Shown here piece by piece: positions 14,080 to 24,601 of a DNA stretch of 64,000 bases. Source of the stretch: Cytobacillus gottheilii (GTDB taxonomy: Bacteria; Bacillota; Bacilli; Bacillales; Cytobacillaceae); assembly GCF_001636345.1 (NCBI RefSeq), contig NZ_KV440945.1:181340-245339 (forward strand), given 5' to 3'. The position numbers and the translations under genes were made by a program. Numbering within the stretch: position 1 is the first letter of the stretch; the number at the start of each line of letters is the position of its first letter. Below the pieces are notes generated by a model that worked only from the letters and a program-made list of their open reading frames with translations, did not search any database and had not been told where the DNA came from.

Positions 14080-14317
14080 TTCAGGATTTCTCTTTTAATA
14101 TAGTAAGACTTATATTGTAAAAGATGTTAAAATACAATACATATGGCCAGTTGTTCAAAGATAAGAAAGTGTAAATGAGGAAGTTAAATTTTATCTAAGA
14201 TAGAATTAGGGTCAGAATTTACGCATATTCTTGTGGAAGGCGAACTTTTTGCCCTGGTTGGACAGGCTTGAGATAGAAAAAATAACTATGTACTTGGCAT
14301 TAAGGAGGAAAAAACGC

Positions 14318-15106
14318 TTGAAGAAAAGAATACCGTTAATAATTGGTTTAATTCTTGTAACAGTACTATTATCAGGCTGTACAGAATTTAATGAACCGAT
14401 TACATCTGATAGTGAAGGATTCTGGAATGAATACATTGTTTATCCGCTTTCTCTTTTTATTGTAAAAGTTGCTGAATTCGCTGGAGGAAGCTATGGATTG
14501 TCTATTATTATTGTTACAATCCTCATCCGTTTATTGATTTTGCCATTAATGATTAAGCAAACAAGAAGCTCTAAAGCGATGCAGGCTCTACAGCCGGAAA
14601 TGCAGAAGCTGCGTGAAAAATATAGTTCAAAAGATCAAAAAACACAGCAAAAGCTTCAGCAGGAAACAATGGCTTTATTCCAGACTCATGGTGTAAACCC
14701 ATTAGCTGGATGTATGCCGCTCTTTATTCAGATGCCGATTTTAATAGGCTTCTACCATGCAATTTCCCGAACAAGAGAAATTGCAAACCATAATTTCTTA
14801 TGGTTTGACCTAGGTGCACCAGATCCTATTTATCTCCTGCCGTTAATTGCAGGCTGTACAACATTCATTCAGCAAAAGATGATGATGGCTGGTACACAGC
14901 ATACACCGCAAATGGCTGTTCAAATGAATATGATGCTTTGGCTAATGCCAATCATGATTGTTATTTTTGCGATTAACTTCCCAGCAGCACTTTCATTATA
15001 CTGGGTAGTCGGAAATATCTTCATGATTATCCAAACATATTTCATTAAAGGTCCGGATTTGAAGAAAGCAGCAGTATCCGGAAATGCAGGAGGAGCGAAA
15101 AAGTGA
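14318..15106 (+). CDS. spoIIIJ: membrane protein insertase YidC (SpoIIIJ-type lipoprotein)
   Basis: YidC/Oxa1 proteins insert membrane proteins. In Bacillus SpoIIIJ is also needed for engulfed-forespore gene expression. I choose the TTG at 14318, seven bases after AAGGAGG, giving 262 residues that begin [11 protein letters not shown] with a lipobox LLSGC. That is a signal peptide with a lipidated cysteine near residue 20. The conserved core [20 protein letters not shown] holds the groove arginine, and five membrane segments are visible. A longer reading from 14231 would hide the lipoprotein signal. It overlaps jag by four bases. Confidence 0.95.
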   Translation: MKKRIPLIIGLILVTVLLSGCTEFNEPITSDSEGFWNEYIVYPLSLFIVKVAEFAGGSYGLSIIIVTILIRLLILPLMIKQTRSSKAMQALQPEMQKLREKYSSKDQKTQQKLQQETMALFQTHGVNPLAGCMPLFIQMPILIGFYHAISRTREIANHNFLWFDLGAPDPIYLLPLIAGCTTFIQQKMMMAGTQHTPQMAVQMNMMLWLMPIMIVIFAINFPAALSLYWVVGNIFMIIQTYFIKGPDLKKAAVSGNAGGAKK

Positions 15107-15729
15107 ACGAAATAACTGCTACAGGACAATCCGTCACGGAAGCAGTAAACTCAGCACTAGCTCAACTAAACACAACGAAAGACCGCATAGATATTACGAT
15201 CATTGATGAAGGCAAGAAGGGGATATTTGGAATTTTCGGTTCCCGGCCAGCAGTTGTGAAAGCTGTTAAGAAGCCAGATCCAATAGAAGAGGCAAAAAAG
15301 TTCTTATTGGATATAGGTGAAAAAATGGGCGCGCTGATCGAAGTAGAAGTGAAACAAGACGGAAAAAATGTCCAATTTATATTATCTGGAGATAAAATTG
15401 CCATCTTGATCGGTAAAAGAGGACAAACCATTAATTCACTGCAATATCTGACACAATTAGTGATCAATCGATATTCTAATCAGTATTTTAATGTCTTGCT
15501 TGATGCAGAGGATTACCGCAAGCGTCGAAATGATACATTGATACAGCTGGCTGAAAGACTTGCTTCTAAAGCTGTTCATACTGGTCAAAAAATTGCACTG
15601 GAGCCAATGCCTTCTTATGAACGCAAGGTGATACATTCGGCACTGGCGGGCAATAGAAAGATTAAAACCTACTCAGATGGCAATGATCCGCATCGTCATA
15701 TTGTCATTGAACCATTTAAAACGAGATAA
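15103..15729 (+). CDS. jag: RNA-binding protein Jag/KhpB (SpoIIIJ-associated)
   Basis: The 208-residue protein has the three parts of Jag. They are a Jag-N domain with the [15 protein letters not shown] block (about residues 38-54), a KH domain with the GXXG-type loop [12 protein letters not shown] (about 105-115), and a C-terminal R3H domain including RKVIHSAL. The GTG start overlaps the spoIIIJ stop, which indicates translational coupling. The family binds RNA and affects cell wall and division in Firmicutes. A strong terminator follows. Confidence 0.94.
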   Translation: MNEITATGQSVTEAVNSALAQLNTTKDRIDITIIDEGKKGIFGIFGSRPAVVKAVKKPDPIEEAKKFLLDIGEKMGALIEVEVKQDGKNVQFILSGDKIAILIGKRGQTINSLQYLTQLVINRYSNQYFNVLLDAEDYRKRRNDTLIQLAERLASKAVHTGQKIALEPMPSYERKVIHSALAGNRKIKTYSDGNDPHRHIVIEPFKTR

Positions 15730-15736
15730 AAAGCAG

Positions 15737-15766
15737 ACCTCAATCTTTATGGATTGAGGTTTTTTT
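15737..15766 (+). terminator. terminator of the rnpA-spoIIIJ-jag unit
   Basis: The arms ACCTCAATC (15737-15745) and GATTGAGGT (15752-15760) pair perfectly and are followed by seven T. Confidence 0.92.
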
Positions 15767-15833
15767 GCGTGAAAATAAAGCTTTAGTTCTTTCACTTGAT
15801 AACGAGCGTTCTATTTTTTCGTGCAACCATTTC

Positions 15834-15965
15834 TGTGGATGATTGGAATTGTTAATTCTATTTCCGTTTTATTGTTATTCACATGTGGATAAGTTAAAAT
15901 AGAGCATATCAAAAAGACGATTTGTGGATAAAATGACGGTGTATAAGCTGTAGCTCTGTGGACAA
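15834..15965. promoter_or_regulatory. DnaA-box cluster upstream of mnmE
   Basis: Five boxes lie within 132 bp. TGTGGATAA at 15884-15892 and 15923-15931 are perfect. The sites at 15834-15842, 15875-15883 and 15957-15965 have one mismatch. The cluster fills most of the jag-mnmE gap (15730-16075), which holds no gene. Such oriC-proximal clusters are known in B. subtilis to titrate DnaA or regulate genes. Confidence 0.75.
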
Positions 15966-16075
15966 TTGAATTTGTTTGCTTTTCTAATAGATATGGATAT
16001 GATATGCTGAACTTTTGGGAAATAAAATTTCATTTGATCTTATAGATAGTTTAGGAATAAAGAGAGGTGAACAAA

Positions 16076-17464
16076 ATGATGGAATTCGATACAATTGCAG
16101 CTATTTCGACGCCAATGGGGGAAGGCGCCATCGCGATTGTCAGATTGAGCGGTCCGCAGGCCTTTGAAATTGCAGATGTACTATTTAAGGGTGTATCCGG
16201 GAAAAAGGTTAAGGAAGTTCCCACGCACACGATCCATTATGGCAATATCATCGATCCCGGCACAGGACAAGTTGCCGAAGAAGTGATGGTCTCTGTTATG
16301 AAGGGGCCAAAGACATTTACAAAAGAGGACGTAGTTGAGATTAATTGCCACGGCGGACTTGTATCTGTCAACCGTGTTCTTCAGCTGCTTCTTAACCATG
16401 GTGCCCGTTTAGCGGAGCCTGGGGAATTTACCAAAAGAGCTTTCTTAAATGGGCGGATTGACTTGTCGCAAGCTGAAGCAGTTATGGATCTTATCCGCGC
16501 AAAAACGGATAGAGCGATGAATGTTGCCTTAGGACAAATGGAAGGCAGATTATCGAAGCTGATTAGAGGGTTAAGACAAGAAATCTTAGAAATTCTGGCC
16601 CATGTCGAAGTCAATATTGATTACCCGGAATACGATGATGTCGAAGAAATGACCCATCAAATGCTGCTTGAAAAATCCGCGATTGTTAAAAAGGAAATTG
16701 AAAAACTGCTGAGAACTTCACAGCAGGGCAAAATTCTTAGAGAAGGCCTATCAACAGTGATCGTTGGCCGTCCGAATGTCGGTAAATCCTCCCTGCTAAA
16801 TAGTCTCGTACACGAAAACAAGGCGATTGTTACAGATATTCCTGGTACTACCCGTGATGTCATTGAGGAATATGTTAATGTGCGGGGAGTTCCATTGAGG
16901 CTGCTCGATACAGCAGGCATTAGAGAAACTGAGGATATTGTAGAACGAATCGGAGTAGAAAAATCGAGACAGGTTTTAAAGGAAGCTGATTTACTTCTGC
17001 TTGTCTTGAATTACTCAGATGAACTCAGTGTGGAAGATGAGAATCTTTTCAAAGCTGTCGAAGGCATGGATGTGATTGTGATTGTTAATAAAACGGACTT
17101 GCCAGCAAAAGTTGATATGGACAAGGTTCGAACATTAGCAGGAAATCATAAACTTGTGACGACTTCTTTATTGGCAGAGCAGGGCGTGGATGAATTAGAA
17201 GAAGCGATTGCCAGTTTATTTTTCAGCGGCTCGATTGAAGCAGGCGATATGACGTATGTTTCAAATACACGCCATATTGCATTATTAAATCAGGCACTCA
17301 ACACCATTAATGAGGCCATACAAGGTGTTGAAATGGGTACACCAATTGATATTGTTCAAATTGACCTGACAAGAACATGGGAGCTGCTTGGGGAAATCAT
17401 TGGAGACAGCGTTCATGAAAGCTTGATCGATCAGCTCTTCTCTCAATTCTGCTTAGGAAAATAG
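16076..17464 (+). CDS. mnmE: tRNA modification GTPase MnmE (TrmE)
   Basis: MnmE acts with MnmG to add the carboxymethylaminomethyl group to U34 of certain tRNAs. The N-terminal folate-binding part includes [22 protein letters not shown]. The inserted G domain has [12 protein letters not shown] (G1), DIPGTTRD (G2), DTAGIRE (G3) and NKTD (G4). The C-terminal FCLGK supplies the conserved cysteine. The ATG at 16076 is preferred (462 residues), because a GTG at 16067 lies inside the GAGAGGTG box. mnmG follows. Confidence 0.96.
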   Translation: MMEFDTIAAISTPMGEGAIAIVRLSGPQAFEIADVLFKGVSGKKVKEVPTHTIHYGNIIDPGTGQVAEEVMVSVMKGPKTFTKEDVVEINCHGGLVSVNRVLQLLLNHGARLAEPGEFTKRAFLNGRIDLSQAEAVMDLIRAKTDRAMNVALGQMEGRLSKLIRGLRQEILEILAHVEVNIDYPEYDDVEEMTHQMLLEKSAIVKKEIEKLLRTSQQGKILREGLSTVIVGRPNVGKSSLLNSLVHENKAIVTDIPGTTRDVIEEYVNVRGVPLRLLDTAGIRETEDIVERIGVEKSRQVLKEADLLLLVLNYSDELSVEDENLFKAVEGMDVIVIVNKTDLPAKVDMDKVRTLAGNHKLVTTSLLAEQGVDELEEAIASLFFSGSIEAGDMTYVSNTRHIALLNQALNTINEAIQGVEMGTPIDIVQIDLTRTWELLGEIIGDSVHESLIDQLFSQFCLGK

Positions 17465-17495
17465 GAAACATAATAAAGATAAGAATTAAGAACTT

Positions 17496-17560
17496 TGTCT
17501 AGCAGCAGCACCTAGCCAGTGATCCATTGTCGGGGCTGAGCAAGGCGCTTGCGCTTTTCT
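17496..17560 (+). repeat. partial copy of the GTCTAGC...GGCGCTTGCGCTTTTC intergenic repeat
   Basis: The segment starts TGTCTAGCAGC and ends CAAGGCGCTTGCGCTTTTCT. It matches the outer ends of the repeats at 29501-29748, but most of the central hairpin is missing. It occupies the mnmE-mnmG gap. Confidence 0.8.
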
Positions 17561-17577
17561 AAATAGGAGGTAAGAAC

Positions 17578-19467
17578 ATGCCGTATGAGGCAGGGAATTA
17601 TGATGTAATTGTCATTGGTGCTGGGCATGCAGGTGTTGAAGCTGGGTTGGCTTCAGCACGTTTAGGTGCTAAAACGCTGATGGTTACAATCAATTTAGAT
17701 ATGGTTGCCTTTATGCCGTGTAATCCATCGGTTGGTGGACCCGCTAAAGGAATCGTTGTTAGAGAGATTGATGCATTAGGTGGAGAGATGGGAAGAAATA
17801 TCGACAAAACCCATATCCAGATGCGGATGTTAAATACAGGTAAAGGTCCGGCCGTTCGGGCATTAAGAGCACAGGCAGATAAATTTACCTATCAGCATGA
17901 AATGAAAAAAACGATGGAAAACGAAGAGAACCTGACGCTAATTCAAGGAATGGTTGAGCGTTTAATCGTTGAGGATGGCGTATGTAAAGGTGTCATCACA
18001 CAAACGGGTGCTATTTATCAGGCAAAATCAGTTGTTATTACGACAGGAACCTTCCTGCGCGGCGAGATTATTTTAGGAGAACTGAAATATTCAAGCGGAC
18101 CGAACAATCAGCAGCCATCCATTAAACTTTCAGAGCACTTGCAGGAACTTGGCTTCGATCTTGTTCGTTTTAAGACGGGGACACCGCCTCGGGTAAACAG
18201 CAACTCGATTGATTACAGCAAAACTGAAATACAGCCAGGTGATGACGTACCTCGTGCTTTTTCTTTTGAAACAACAAAATATATTACAGATCAGCTTCCA
18301 TGCTGGCTGACTTATACAAATGAACAGACACATATGATCATTGATGACAATCTGCATCGTTCACCGATGTATTCAGGCATGATTAAAGGAACGGGCCCGC
18401 GCTATTGTCCTTCAATTGAAGACAAGGTAGTCCGATTTAACGACAAGCCGCGCCATCAAATCTTCCTAGAGCCTGAGGGCAGAAACACTCAAGAGGTTTA
18501 TGTGCAGGGATTATCAACAAGCTTGCCTGAGGATGTTCAGCATAAAATCCTTAAGACCATCCCAGGTCTTGAAAATGTACAGATGATGCGTCCCGGCTAT
18601 GCAATTGAATATGATTCCATTGTACCGACACAGCTATGGCCGACACTTGAAACGAAGAAGATTAAAAACTTATATACGGCCGGTCAAATTAACGGTACAT
18701 CGGGTTATGAAGAAGCGGCTGGCCAAGGGTTAATGGCAGGAATGAACGCCGGTTTAAATGCAATTGGCAAAGAAGAAGTGATATTAAGCCGTTCTGATGC
18801 TTATATTGGTGTACTAATTGATGATCTTGTGACAAAAGGGACAAATGAACCTTACCGTCTATTGACTTCACGTGCAGAATATCGTCTGCTGCTGCGCCAT
18901 GATAATGCGGATCTGCGCTTAACTGAACTAGGTCATAAGGTTGGATTAATTAAAGAAGATCGTTTTGCTCGTTTCACAGCGAAAAAGCAAGCAGTAGAAA
19001 CAGAAAAAGAACGTCTTAAAACAGTGATGATCAGACCAACAGCACAAGTTCAGGAGCTGATTCAATCACTTGGCGGCAGTGAGCTTAAGGATGGTATCCG
19101 CGGGGCTGACCTGCTAAAGCGTCCTGAAATGAACTACAGCCATATCAATCAGCTTGTGCCTGCAGATGTACAGCTTGATGCAGATGTGACCGAGCAGGTA
19201 GAAATCCAAATTAAATATGAAGGTTATATTGAAAAATCTCTTCAGCAAGTAGATCGGCTGAAAAAGATGGAAAATAAGAAAATCCCTGAGAACATTGATT
19301 ATGAAGCCATTCATGGTTTAGCTTCTGAGGCGAGACAGAAATTAAAAGAAGTTCGGCCGCTTTCGATTGCACAGGCATCAAGAATTTCCGGCGTCAATCC
19401 GGCGGATATCTCCATCTTACTTGTTTATTTGGAGCAAGGCAGAATTGCAAAAATAGCAAACGACTAA
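17578..19467 (+). CDS. mnmG: tRNA uridine 5-carboxymethylaminomethyl modification enzyme MnmG (GidA)
   Basis: MnmG is the FAD-dependent partner of MnmE. The N-terminal dinucleotide-binding motif GAGHAGVEA follows the first beta strand. The family blocks [12 protein letters not shown] and [19 protein letters not shown] are complete, and the C-terminal helical domain is present. At 629 residues it is full length. The ATG follows TAGGAGGT. Confidence 0.97.
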   Translation: MPYEAGNYDVIVIGAGHAGVEAGLASARLGAKTLMVTINLDMVAFMPCNPSVGGPAKGIVVREIDALGGEMGRNIDKTHIQMRMLNTGKGPAVRALRAQADKFTYQHEMKKTMENEENLTLIQGMVERLIVEDGVCKGVITQTGAIYQAKSVVITTGTFLRGEIILGELKYSSGPNNQQPSIKLSEHLQELGFDLVRFKTGTPPRVNSNSIDYSKTEIQPGDDVPRAFSFETTKYITDQLPCWLTYTNEQTHMIIDDNLHRSPMYSGMIKGTGPRYCPSIEDKVVRFNDKPRHQIFLEPEGRNTQEVYVQGLSTSLPEDVQHKILKTIPGLENVQMMRPGYAIEYDSIVPTQLWPTLETKKIKNLYTAGQINGTSGYEEAAGQGLMAGMNAGLNAIGKEEVILSRSDAYIGVLIDDLVTKGTNEPYRLLTSRAEYRLLLRHDNADLRLTELGHKVGLIKEDRFARFTAKKQAVETEKERLKTVMIRPTAQVQELIQSLGGSELKDGIRGADLLKRPEMNYSHINQLVPADVQLDADVTEQVEIQIKYEGYIEKSLQQVDRLKKMENKKIPENIDYEAIHGLASEARQKLKEVRPLSIAQASRISGVNPADISILLVYLEQGRIAKIAND

Positions 19468-19495
19468 TCTGCTAGTAGCGAGAAAGGATTGACCG

Positions 19496-20212
19496 ATGAA
19501 CACGACCGAATTTACTGAAATGCTTGCGGCGAAAGGGATCTCCCTTTCGTCTGAGCAAATCAGACAATATGAAATTTATTATTCTACTCTGGTTGAGTGG
19601 AATGAGAAAATGAATTTAACAGCAATTACGGATAAGGAAGAGGTTTATTTAAAACATTTCTACGATTCCATTTCCGCAGCCTTTTATTATGATTTTAACG
19701 AACCGCTGCATCTTTGTGATGTAGGGGCAGGTGCTGGTTTTCCAAGCATTCCTATAAAAATTGCTTTCCCGCATTTACATATAACAATTGTAGATTCACT
19801 CAACAAAAGAATTGGATTTCTAGAGCATTTAGCCAAGGAGCTTAACCTGACAAATGTCCGCTTTATTCATGATCGGGCGGAAACCTTTGGACAAAACCCA
19901 AACCATAGACAGTCATATGATGTTGTTACTGCACGCGCTGTAGCACGGTTATCTGTGCTAAGTGAACTATGTCTGCCGCTTGTAAAACAGGGCGGGACTT
20001 TTGTTGCAATGAAGGGTGCTAGTGCAAAGGAAGAGATCGATGCTGGAAAGAAGGCAATCGCAACTCTTGGCGGCCGCTTAAAAGAATGCCATACCTTTAC
20101 ATTGCCTCAAGAGGAAAGTGAACGAAATATTTTAATCATTGAAAAAGAAAAACAAACACCGAAAAAATACCCAAGAAAGCCTGGTACACCAAATAAAACA
20201 CCAATTGAATAA
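19496..20212 (+). CDS. rsmG: 16S rRNA (guanine-N7) methyltransferase RsmG (GidB)
   Basis: RsmG methylates a guanine in the 530 loop region of 16S rRNA, and its loss gives low-level streptomycin resistance. The SAM-binding segment reads [18 protein letters not shown] (about residues 73-90), followed by [13 protein letters not shown] and [11 protein letters not shown]. The length of 238 residues is normal. It follows mnmG by 28 bp, with GAAAGGA before the ATG. Confidence 0.96.
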   Translation: MNTTEFTEMLAAKGISLSSEQIRQYEIYYSTLVEWNEKMNLTAITDKEEVYLKHFYDSISAAFYYDFNEPLHLCDVGAGAGFPSIPIKIAFPHLHITIVDSLNKRIGFLEHLAKELNLTNVRFIHDRAETFGQNPNHRQSYDVVTARAVARLSVLSELCLPLVKQGGTFVAMKGASAKEEIDAGKKAIATLGGRLKECHTFTLPQEESERNILIIEKEKQTPKKYPRKPGTPNKTPIE

Positions 20213-20343
20213 CAATAGAATATTGGCGTATTTTTCAGAATGAAAGACATCTAATGTACAAAACATGTTATATTTATCATGCAGGATTTGTCATATCACT
20301 AGAGAATATGTAATAGGGAGTTTCGTAAAGGTGGTGCAGGGTG

Positions 20344-21213
20344 ATGAAAAATTCTTTCTCACGCTTTTTTGGCCTAGGCGAAAAGGGAGAAGAAGTGGAA
20401 ACAGAAAATAAGCTTGAAATAGATGTAGTTTCTGACCACGATGAAGTGAAAAAAATACCGATAGATAAAATTGTGCCTAACCGTTTTCAGCCAAGAACGG
20501 TATTTGACGATGAAAAAATAGAAGAGCTTGCGCGTACCATTCATATCCATGGCATCATTCAGCCTATTGTTATTCGTGAGTATGCGGATGATCAGTTCGA
20601 GATCATTGCTGGGGAACGCAGATGGCGTGCCATGAAAAAATTAGAGTGGACCGAAGTGCCTGCCATCGTAAGAAACTTAAGCGATACAGAAACAGCTTCA
20701 GTTGCACTTATAGAAAATTTACAGCGCGAGGAGCTTTCTCCGATTGAAGAAGCGGTTGCTTACGGGAAGCTATTAGAGCTGCATAATTTGACACAAGAAG
20801 CACTTGCACAGCGTTTAGGAAAAGGACAATCAACTGTAGCAAATAAACTGCGTTTATTAAAGCTGCCTGAGCAAGTTCAGGAAGCTGTCTTAAATAAAGA
20901 AATAACGGAGCGGCATGCCCGTTCACTGATTCCTTTAAAAGATCCGGAAAAGCAGGTTCTCCTTCTTCAGGAGATTATTGATAAAAATTTTAATGTTAAG
21001 CAGACAGAAGACCGAGTTGTCAAAATGCTTGAGCAGAAACAGGTAAAGCCAAAGCCAAAAAGAAAAGCATTCAGCAAAGATATGCGAATCGCAGTTAATA
21101 CGATCCGTCAATCGCTGTCAATGGTAGAGGATAGCGGAATCAATTTAAACTCAGAAGAAGAAGAATTTGACGAGTTTTATCAAATTACCATTAAAATTCC
21201 GAAAAAGAAATGA
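20344..21213 (+). CDS. noc: nucleoid occlusion protein Noc
   Basis: Noc is a ParB-like CTPase that binds its own DNA sites and stops division over the chromosome. The N-terminus [14 protein letters not shown] is the amphipathic, membrane-binding helix. The ParB-type CTP-binding blocks [11 protein letters not shown] and GERRWRAMK follow, then the helix-turn-helix [19 protein letters not shown]. The start is ATG at 20344 (289 residues), one codon after a GTG. It is distinguished from Spo0J by this helix and by its position next to rsmG. Confidence 0.95.
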   Translation: MKNSFSRFFGLGEKGEEVETENKLEIDVVSDHDEVKKIPIDKIVPNRFQPRTVFDDEKIEELARTIHIHGIIQPIVIREYADDQFEIIAGERRWRAMKKLEWTEVPAIVRNLSDTETASVALIENLQREELSPIEEAVAYGKLLELHNLTQEALAQRLGKGQSTVANKLRLLKLPEQVQEAVLNKEITERHARSLIPLKDPEKQVLLLQEIIDKNFNVKQTEDRVVKMLEQKQVKPKPKRKAFSKDMRIAVNTIRQSLSMVEDSGINLNSEEEEFDEFYQITIKIPKKK

Positions 21214-21260
21214 TCTTATTTAAGAATCTTACCTATTCAAACTTATTATAGATAATCTCG

Positions 21261-21288
21261 AGACCAATGAAATTTGGTCTTTTTTTTA
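21261..21288 (+). terminator. noc terminator
   Basis: The arms AGACCAA (21261-21267) and TTGGTCT (21274-21280) are followed by TTTTTTT. Confidence 0.85.
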
Positions 21289-21422
21289 TGTGTATTTTTA
21301 AAAAAAGATGTTTTTTTGGTTTATTTTTCAATAAAAACAACATAATAAATAATAAATATTTATTGAAAAACGATAAATTGCATGGTAAATTGAAAAAGTA
21401 ATAATAAAAGTGAGGTGTATTT

Positions 21423-21905
21423 ATGAAACAAGTATCAACGCTTTTCTTGAAAATCGCTGTGATTTTTATTGGGATACCAATTCTTGCACTATGCATTTTC
21501 TTAGTGCCCCAGTTAGGAAAGGTTGCAGCAGAATTGCTTCCTGATTTTCCTGCGATCCGATATATGGTTTATATGATTTTTTGGGGTTCAGCCATCCCTT
21601 TTTATTTTGCCTTATATCAGGCATTTAACTTATTGCGCTTTATCGACAGCAACAAAGCTTTCTCACAAATTTCTGTAGAGGCATTAAAGAAGATCAAATA
21701 TTGTGCCATCATCATCAGCAGCTTGCATATTCTCGCACTTCCGCTATTTTATCTGTTTGCGGAAATGGATGATGCTCCAGGTGTCATCTTTGTCGGATTG
21801 CTCGTGCCTTTTGCATCAATGGTCATTGCTGTCTTTGCGGCAGTACTGCAAAAATTGCTTCAAGAAGCAATCGATATAAAATCAGAAAATGATTTAACGG
21901 TCTGA
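21423..21905 (+). CDS. DUF2975 family membrane protein
   Basis: The 160-residue protein has four predicted hydrophobic segments (about residues 8-28, 45-67, 90-112 and 122-143), with FALYQAFNLLRFIDSNKAFS between the second and third, typical of DUF2975. Proteins of this family are usually encoded next to a small Cro/C1-type regulator, as here. Their function is unknown. It is part of a three-gene insertion between noc and soj. Confidence 0.8.
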   Translation: MKQVSTLFLKIAVIFIGIPILALCIFLVPQLGKVAAELLPDFPAIRYMVYMIFWGSAIPFYFALYQAFNLLRFIDSNKAFSQISVEALKKIKYCAIIISSLHILALPLFYLFAEMDDAPGVIFVGLLVPFASMVIAVFAAVLQKLLQEAIDIKSENDLTV

Positions 21906-21915
21906 GGTGAACATA

Positions 21916-22143
21916 ATGGCAATTATAATTAATATTGATGTCATGCTGGCAAAGAGAAAAATGAGCGTAACGGAACTTTCGGAGCGTGTTGGAATAACGA
22001 TGGCAAACCTTTCAATTTTAAAAAATGGAAAGGCAAAGGCGATTCGCTTTTCAACATTAGAAGCTATATGCCAGGCTTTAGAATGCCAGCCTGGAGATAT
22101 TTTAGAATATAAAAGAGATGAAAAAGATCAAAATGAAAATTAG
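21916..22143 (+). CDS. small Cro/C1-type helix-turn-helix regulator (YozG-like)
   Basis: The 75-residue protein is essentially one XRE-type DNA-binding domain, VTELSERVGITMANLSILKNGK, followed by FSTLEAICQALECQPGDILEY. The ATG at 21916 follows TGAGGTGA. The in-frame GTG at 21907 lies in the ribosome binding site. It is ten bases after the DUF2975 gene, so the two are probably co-transcribed, and the regulator probably controls this pair. Confidence 0.88.
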   Translation: MAIIINIDVMLAKRKMSVTELSERVGITMANLSILKNGKAKAIRFSTLEAICQALECQPGDILEYKRDEKDQNEN

Positions 22144-22180
22144 AGCATGTATGAAGCTATAAAAATGGAGGTGTAAATCT

Positions 22181-23005
22181 ATGAGGGCACTAAAACAGCT
22201 GACGAATTTTGGCTGGGAACAGGCATTATCTTGTCTTTTTCCTGTTGTGATTTTTGCCTCATTAGCATTGACACAGTTTGTTCAGCTTCCTTTTTTGTAT
22301 CGATATGACTGGCTGCTGCTCATCTGCCTTTTCATGCAATGGTGGATGGTGCGCTCCAGACTTGAAACGCGTGATGAGCTGAAGGTAATCACCTTATTTC
22401 ATATTATTGGGCTGGCTTTGGAACTCTTTAAAGTGCATATGGGGTCTTGGTCCTATCCAGAAGAAGGATTTTTTAAAATATTGGGAGTACCATTATACAG
22501 CGGATTTATGTATGCCAGTGTAGCCAGTTATCTTTGTCAGGCATGGAGAAGACTGAATGTTAACCTAGTGAAGTGGCCGCCATTTTTAGCTGTTGTACCT
22601 CTTGCTTCTGCCATTTACTTGAACTTTTTTACACATCATTTTTGGGTTGATATCCGCTGGTGGCTATCTGCTCTCGTTATCATCGTCTTTTGGAAATCTT
22701 CGGTTACATACGAAGTGAATGGATCTCTTTATCGTATGCCGCTTGTCTTTTCATTTATTTTAATCGGATTTTTTATATGGATTGCAGAAAATATTGCTAC
22801 CTTCTTTGGAGCCTGGCAATACCCAAACCAGACAGAGGCCTGGAGTCTTGTACACCTAGGAAAGGTCAGCTCATGGCTTCTGCTCGTCATAGTCAGCTTC
22901 CTCATCGTCGCAACCTTAAAACAAGTAAAACGAAACCAGCCATTTGACTCCAAAACGTATGACAAACAAACAAGCACTGTAAAAATAACTGAGCAGAAGC
23001 TATAA
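22181..23005 (+). CDS. DUF817 family integral membrane protein (YoaT-like)
   Basis: The 274-residue protein has about eight hydrophobic segments. It contains LELFKVHMGSWSYPEEG and IWIAENIATFFGAWQYPNQ, the repeated G.W.YP blocks of DUF817. The function of the family is not known. The ATG follows GGAGGTG. It closes the accessory cluster after noc. Confidence 0.82.
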   Translation: MRALKQLTNFGWEQALSCLFPVVIFASLALTQFVQLPFLYRYDWLLLICLFMQWWMVRSRLETRDELKVITLFHIIGLALELFKVHMGSWSYPEEGFFKILGVPLYSGFMYASVASYLCQAWRRLNVNLVKWPPFLAVVPLASAIYLNFFTHHFWVDIRWWLSALVIIVFWKSSVTYEVNGSLYRMPLVFSFILIGFFIWIAENIATFFGAWQYPNQTEAWSLVHLGKVSSWLLLVIVSFLIVATLKQVKRNQPFDSKTYDKQTSTVKITEQKL

Positions 23006-23068
23006 ATAAATGCCGCCTTTAATAATACTTTCTATAAACAGGCTGGGACATATTATTTAATCCAAAGA

Positions 23069-23113
23069 GACCGAGTGATTAGGGGGAAACATGTCTAATC
23101 ATTTGGTTTTTTG
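23069..23113 (+). terminator. terminator-like hairpin after the DUF817 gene
   Basis: The segments ACCGAGTGATTAG and CTAATCATTTGGT pair with G-T wobbles and are followed by TTTTTTG. The hairpin belongs to a CTGGGACA-type intergenic repeat that is common in bacilli. Confidence 0.6.
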
Positions 23114-23240
23114 TTACTCTGATATATTTTTTGAATATGAGTGAAATGGAGCGGAGGACACTCGACTCCTGCGGGAAGTAGAGGAAAGGGTGAGACCCCG
23201 CAGGCTTGTGCACTGGACCCATAAAGTTGGACACTTATAT

Positions 23241-24056
23241 TTAAGCAGCTACTTCTTCGGTACTAACCCGATAAGCTACTGGACTTTTCCGATTCAATCT
23301 TGATTTTATTCTCAAGTGGTTGTAGTAATAGATGTATTTTTCTAACTCGTCTTTAAAATGCTCGATACTTTCAAACTCTTGTAAATAAAGAAATTCTGAT
23401 TTTAAGATCCCAAAAAAGTTTTCCATGACAGAATTATCAAGACAGTTTCCTTTTCTCGACATGCTTTGTGTAATCTTATGTTCTTTCAGCGTCCTTCGGT
23501 ATTTGGCCATTCGATAGTGCCATCCCTGATCGGAATGTAGTAAGAGATCATCGCCTTCATTTACATGTTTTAGTCCTTGGGCCAACATCGTATCGACCAA
23601 ATCAAACGTCGGTCTTGATTGGAGTGTATAGGTGATGACCTCGCTATTAAATAGATCTAAAATGGGAGAAAGATAAAGCTTCTCTCCAAACACTTTAAAT
23701 TCTGTAATGTCCGTCACCCACTTTTGGTTCGGTTTCTGGGCACGGAAGTCACGGTTAAGGATGTTTGGAGCTGCTTCTCCAACTTCCCCTTTATACGATC
23801 TATACTTTTTCATACGCACCATGCATTTAAGTCCTAGGTCTCTCATAATTCGAAGTACTTTCTTTTTGTTGATCTGATATCCTTTTTCCTGAAGAACGTC
23901 CGTAATACGGCGATATCCAAACCGACCTGAGTGTTTGCGGTAAATGAATGTAATTCTTCTTTTCCATTTGCGATCAGGATCTGGTTGATTCCACTTTTTT
24001 AGGAAGCTGTAGTATGTGCTTCTAGGCATCTTGGCTATGTTGATCATTTTAATCAC
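23241..24056 (-). CDS. IS3-family transposase OrfB (DDE integrase domain)
   Basis: The 271-residue reading has the HTH_21 segment RRITFIYRKHSGRFGYRRI and an rve integrase core. The DDE triad is TDITEF (D), HSDQGWHY (D) and ENFFG (E). The real product is probably an OrfAB fusion, because this frame stays open upstream to the A6G slippery site inside orfA. It lies on the lagging strand, opposite to its neighbours. Confidence 0.92.
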   Translation of the reverse strand: MIKMINIAKMPRSTYYSFLKKWNQPDPDRKWKRRITFIYRKHSGRFGYRRITDVLQEKGYQINKKKVLRIMRDLGLKCMVRMKKYRSYKGEVGEAAPNILNRDFRAQKPNQKWVTDITEFKVFGEKLYLSPILDLFNSEVITYTLQSRPTFDLVDTMLAQGLKHVNEGDDLLLHSDQGWHYRMAKYRRTLKEHKITQSMSRKGNCLDNSVMENFFGILKSEFLYLQEFESIEHFKDELEKYIYYYNHLRIKSRLNRKSPVAYRVSTEEVAA

Positions 24057-24082
24057 CGGGAAGGCGTTCCTTAGTTCATATA

Positions 24083-24601
24083 TTACTTTCGCTTTAATTT
24101 GGCTGGTGATTGTTCCTCTTGAACTAAGGCTTTCAGCTTTTTTAAATACGCGTTCTCCATACGAAGGTATTCCAATTCTTCTATCAGCTCTTCTACCGAT
24201 GGATTCTGAGCGTTACTCTTGTCCTTATTTTTCCTCTGATTAGATGTCATAATAGAAAGCCCCTTTTCTTTTGGTTCAAGGGCATCTACTCCAGCTGTCT
24301 CCCACGTTTTCTTCCACTTGCGAAGCATAGATGGATCAGGGAGATGGAAAATCGCGGATGCCTCTCGAATGGAGTAATTCTTTTCCGTGATAAATTGAAT
24401 TACCCTCATTTTAAAGGCAGAAGGATAGTTTGTATAGGGAAAGGAAAAAGCCTGATCCCCATGGTAACGAACGAGCAGCACCCAGTAACGGAGAGTGGAA
24501 TGATCTACGCCCACCTGATTCGCTAGTTCACGATAACTAATCATTTCGTTTAAATAACGTTTAGCAATTTGAAGTTTCTTTTCCTTGATAAGATGAGTCA
24601 T
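24083..24601 (-). CDS. IS3-family transposase OrfA (helix-turn-helix)
   Basis: The 172 residues hold two helix-turn-helix units, YRELANQVGVDHSTLRYWV and IREASAIFHLPDPSMLRKWKK. A leucine-zipper-like coiled coil around ELEYLRMENAYLKKL follows. Near its end the codons TTA AAA AAG form the heptamer A-AAA-AAG (plus-strand 24137-24143), the usual -1 frameshift signal of IS3 elements. OrfB is in the -1 frame with no stop after the slip. Confidence 0.9.
   Translation of the reverse strand: MTHLIKEKKLQIAKRYLNEMISYRELANQVGVDHSTLRYWVLLVRYHGDQAFSFPYTNYPSAFKMRVIQFITEKNYSIREASAIFHLPDPSMLRKWKKTWETAGVDALEPKEKGLSIMTSNQRKNKDKSNAQNPSVEELIEELEYLRMENAYLKKLKALVQEEQSPAKLKRK

Noticed and set aside
22660-22977. Frames of 80-95 codons inside the DUF817 gene
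   Set aside because: They are shadows of a well-supported membrane protein gene with a good ribosome binding site.
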